Positions 5,825 to 7,239 of a DNA stretch of 7,239 bases are shown here, in pieces. Below the pieces are notes generated by a model. That model had not been told where the DNA came from, did no database searches, and worked only from the letters and a program-made list of their open reading frames with translations. The translations under genes were made by a program, and so were the position numbers. The stretch's first letter is position 1, and each line of letters starts with the position of its first letter. Source of the DNA: Bacteroidota bacterium (lineage in GTDB: Bacteria; Bacteroidota; Bacteroidia; NS11-12g; UBA955); assembly GCA_947450015.1 (NCBI GenBank), contig CANFUB010000125.1, forward strand, positions 1 to 7,239, written 5' to 3'.

Positions 5825-6970
5825 ATGAAATTTGGAACCAAAGCCCTGCATGCAGGCATAGAACCCGATCCAACCACTGGTGCTATCATGACCCCTATTT
5901 TCCAAACCAGTACTTATGTTCAGGAATATCCAGGTGTGCACAAAGGCTATGCCTATGCCCGTGGTAAAAACCCTACACGTACTGCTTTAGAAAATAACAT
6001 TGCGGCACTCGAAAATGGTCAACATGCCTTGTGTTTTAGCAGTGGCATGGGTGCTGTAGATGCAGTTATTAAATTACTAAAACCTGGCGATGAAGTCATC
6101 ACAGGCGATGATATATATGGTGGTTCATACCGCATGTTCTCTAAAATTTATGAGCCCTTTGGTATTAAATTTCATTACATCAATTTGTACGATGCAGAGA
6201 ATATAAAATCCTATATCAATGCCAATACCAAATTAATTTGGGCCGAAACACCAACCAATCCTACCCTTAAAATTGTTGATATAGCAGCGGTTTCGGCCAT
6301 TGCCAAAGCCAATAACTTATTACTGGCCATCGACAATACGTTTGCATCGCCTTATTTACAGAACCCACTCGACATGGGTGCCGACATTGTAATGCACAGT
6401 GCAACGAAATATTTAGGCGGTCATAGCGATGTGGTGATGGGTGTATTGATAACAAACGAAAAAGCATTACACGAGCGTTTAGCATTTATATTAAATAGCT
6501 GTGGCGCCAATCCTGGCCCTATGGATTGTTTCCTTGTCATTCGTGGTATTAAGACTTTGCATTTGCGAATGAAAGCCCATTGTGAAAACGGAAAAGCCGT
6601 TGCGCATTATTTGAGAAATCATCCTAAAATTGGCAAGGTGTATTGGCCTGGTTTCGAAGATGCTGCTGGTCATGAAATAGCTAAAAAGCAAATGCGCGAT
6701 TTCGGTGGTATGGTATCATTCACCTTGAAGGGAGATGATTTCGAAGCAGCCATGCGATTTGCAACCAATGTCCACATTTTTACTTTAGCCGAATCATTGG
6801 GTGGAGTCGAGAGTTTGGTAAACCATCCAGCTACAATGACCCATGCAAGTATTCCTAAGGAAGAGAGAGAAAAAGCAGGTGTTGTTGATGGATTATTAAG
6901 ATTGAGTGTTGGGGTCGAAGATGTTGAGGATTTAATTGCCGATATAGAACAAGCCTTAGCCAAGGTTTAA
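5825..6970 (+). CDS. metB: Cystathionine gamma-synthase/lyase family PLP enzyme
   Basis: The 381-residue product is a full-length Cys/Met-metabolism PLP enzyme (fold type I), a cytoplasmic tetramer in known members. PLP contacts are visible: SSGMG (72-76) for the phosphate, Tyr98 (DIYGG) stacking on the ring, Asp170 (AIDNTFASP) on the ring nitrogen and Lys195 (HSATKYLGGHSD) as the Schiff-base lysine. YAYARGKNPTR (42-52) supplies Tyr44 and Arg46, which act at the neighbouring subunit's site. Arg359 (LRLSVG) should bind the substrate carboxylate. LAESLGGVESL (321-331), with Glu329, fits cystathionine gamma-synthase or gamma-lyase rather than beta-lyase. The synthase joins an activated homoserine and cysteine toward methionine; the lyase runs cystathionine to cysteine. 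The two cannot be told apart safely by motif, so metB is a best guess, and O-acyl-homoserine sulfhydrylase is less likely. The A-rich ATG context and the 33-bp gap from the TPR gene suggest an operon. Confidence 0.88.
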   Translation: MKFGTKALHAGIEPDPTTGAIMTPIFQTSTYVQEYPGVHKGYAYARGKNPTRTALENNIAALENGQHALCFSSGMGAVDAVIKLLKPGDEVITGDDIYGGSYRMFSKIYEPFGIKFHYINLYDAENIKSYINANTKLIWAETPTNPTLKIVDIAAVSAIAKANNLLLAIDNTFASPYLQNPLDMGADIVMHSATKYLGGHSDVVMGVLITNEKALHERLAFILNSCGANPGPMDCFLVIRGIKTLHLRMKAHCENGKAVAHYLRNHPKIGKVYWPGFEDAAGHEIAKKQMRDFGGMVSFTLKGDDFEAAMRFATNVHIFTLAESLGGVESLVNHPATMTHASIPKEEREKAGVVDGLLRLSVGVEDVEDLIADIEQALAKV

Positions 6971-7041
6971 GACTATTAGCGGGACGCTTATCAATGATAA
7001 TAGACACTTGGAAATTTTTTCTTTAATCTAATGTCCGAATA

Positions 7042-7057
7042 TCCCTTTCGAAAGGGA
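7042..7057. other. 16-base perfect palindrome in a convergent intergenic region
   Basis: TCCCTTTCGAAAGGGA reads the same on both strands. As RNA it can form a 6-bp stem with loop TCGA, but no T-run follows on either side, so it is a poor terminator. It lies 72 bases after the metB-like stop. It could be a protein-binding dyad or part of a small repeat; nothing in the sequence decides this. Confidence 0.4.
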
Positions 7058-7125
7058 GTGAAAGCTTAGACCTTTTGATATACCTTAAAAACAAGTAGTA
7101 AAAATATCAACAAGCAGATTTATAA

Positions 7126-7146
7126 TTAGTCAACTTAGTTGACTAA
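7126..7146. other. Perfect 9-bp inverted repeat between convergent genes
   Basis: TTAGTCAAC (7126-7134) and GTTGACTAA (7138-7146) are exact inverted arms around TTA. The dyad begins 8 bases below the queE stop on the minus strand, a position typical of a terminator hairpin, and it could end transcripts from both convergent genes. However, the stem is AT-rich and lacks a proper T-run. A shape like this also resembles operators of dimeric winged-helix (MarR-type) regulators, though no promoter adjoins it. Terminator or 3' stabilising hairpin is my first choice. Confidence 0.5.
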
Positions 7147-7153
7147 AAATGCA

Positions 7154-7239
7154 CTAGGGTATATTTAAGAATTTATGCGTTTGCAAAGAGATTTGCCATT
7201 GTGGATGCTCTTTTACAAAATCAATAATCAAAGGCGTTA
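7154..7239 (-). CDS. queE: 7-carboxy-7-deazaguanine synthase QueE, C-terminal end only
   Basis: This partial gene enters from the right edge; only its last 27 codons and the TAG stop (7156-7154) are inside the window. The reading TPLIIDFVKEHPQWQ followed by ISLQTHKFLNIP matches the characteristic C-terminus of QueE, where a Trp a few residues before SLQTHK-L-IP is well conserved. QueE is a radical SAM enzyme that contracts 6-carboxy-5,6,7,8-tetrahydropterin to 7-carboxy-7-deazaguanine in the queuosine pathway. The CxxxCxxC cluster motif lies in the N-terminal part outside the window and cannot be checked. The gene converges on the metB-like gene, with 183 bases between the two stops. A competing plus-strand frame over the same bases starts at an ATG at 7174 but shows no protein likeness. 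Confidence 0.8.
   Translation of the reverse strand, partial: TPLIIDFVKEHPQWQISLQTHKFLNIP

Noticed and set aside
6973..7021. Weak dyad CTATTA/TAATAG (with an alternative TTATC/GATAA) followed later by a T-run, as a metB terminator
   Set aside because: The two pairings exclude each other, the stems are short and AT-rich, and the T-run starts over ten bases after the stem; not convincing.
1..7239. CRISPR array, transposon, prophage or defence genes
   Set aside because: No regularly spaced direct repeats, transposase, integrase or defence-type domains were seen on either strand.

Overview
The window looks like chromosomal DNA from a member of the Bacteroidota (Sphingobacteriia/Chitinophagia/Cytophagia-like; genus not determinable from sequence alone). 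Three things support this. Base composition is AT-rich. Starts lack clear Shine-Dalgarno sequences and have A/T-rich leaders. Most transcription units are preceded by the TAnnTTTG -7 element of the Bacteroidota primary sigma factor, often continuing as TTTGCA. The gene content is mainly housekeeping, with two poorly characterised envelope proteins.

Left part, minus strand (1-2730): a TAnnTTTG promoter at 2723-2730 drives rseP (site-2 intramembrane protease, 2696-1371). This overlaps the start of hscB (J-domain Fe-S co-chaperone, 1371-853) by one base. Downstream, with its own -7 box, is a secreted beta-propeller-like protein (781-11). It ends at an in-frame TAG, and the same frame continues as Val-Ile-Trp to the window edge, so the gene may be interrupted.

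Intergenic 2697-3020 (324 bp): no gene. It holds the rseP promoter, a compact GC-rich multi-hairpin element (65 G+C in the 100 bases 2821-2920) that looks like an interspersed repeat, and a strong symmetrical terminator (2950-2979) for the next gene.

Middle, minus strand (3021-5027): an unrecognised 407-aa exported protein (start ATG at 4244) and a MarC-family six-helix membrane protein (start ATG at 4980). Each has its own TAnnTTTG box. In both cases a longer reading from an upstream TTG would start inside the -7 box, which argues for the internal ATG.

Right part, plus strand (5115-6970): divergent from marC, a two-helix membrane-anchored TPR-like protein (5138-5791) and a PLP enzyme of the cystathionine gamma-synthase/lyase family (5825-6970) lie 33 bp apart and are probably co-transcribed.

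Right edge (6971-7239): a convergent intergenic region with two perfect dyads, then the last 27 codons of a gene on the minus strand recognisable as queE (7-carboxy-7-deazaguanine synthase, queuosine pathway) from its C-terminal SLQTHKFLNIP. No mobile element, CRISPR array, defence system, tRNA or rRNA was seen. The most unusual items are the GC-rich element, the interrupted propeller gene and the unassigned secreted protein; I see no convincing new multi-gene system.
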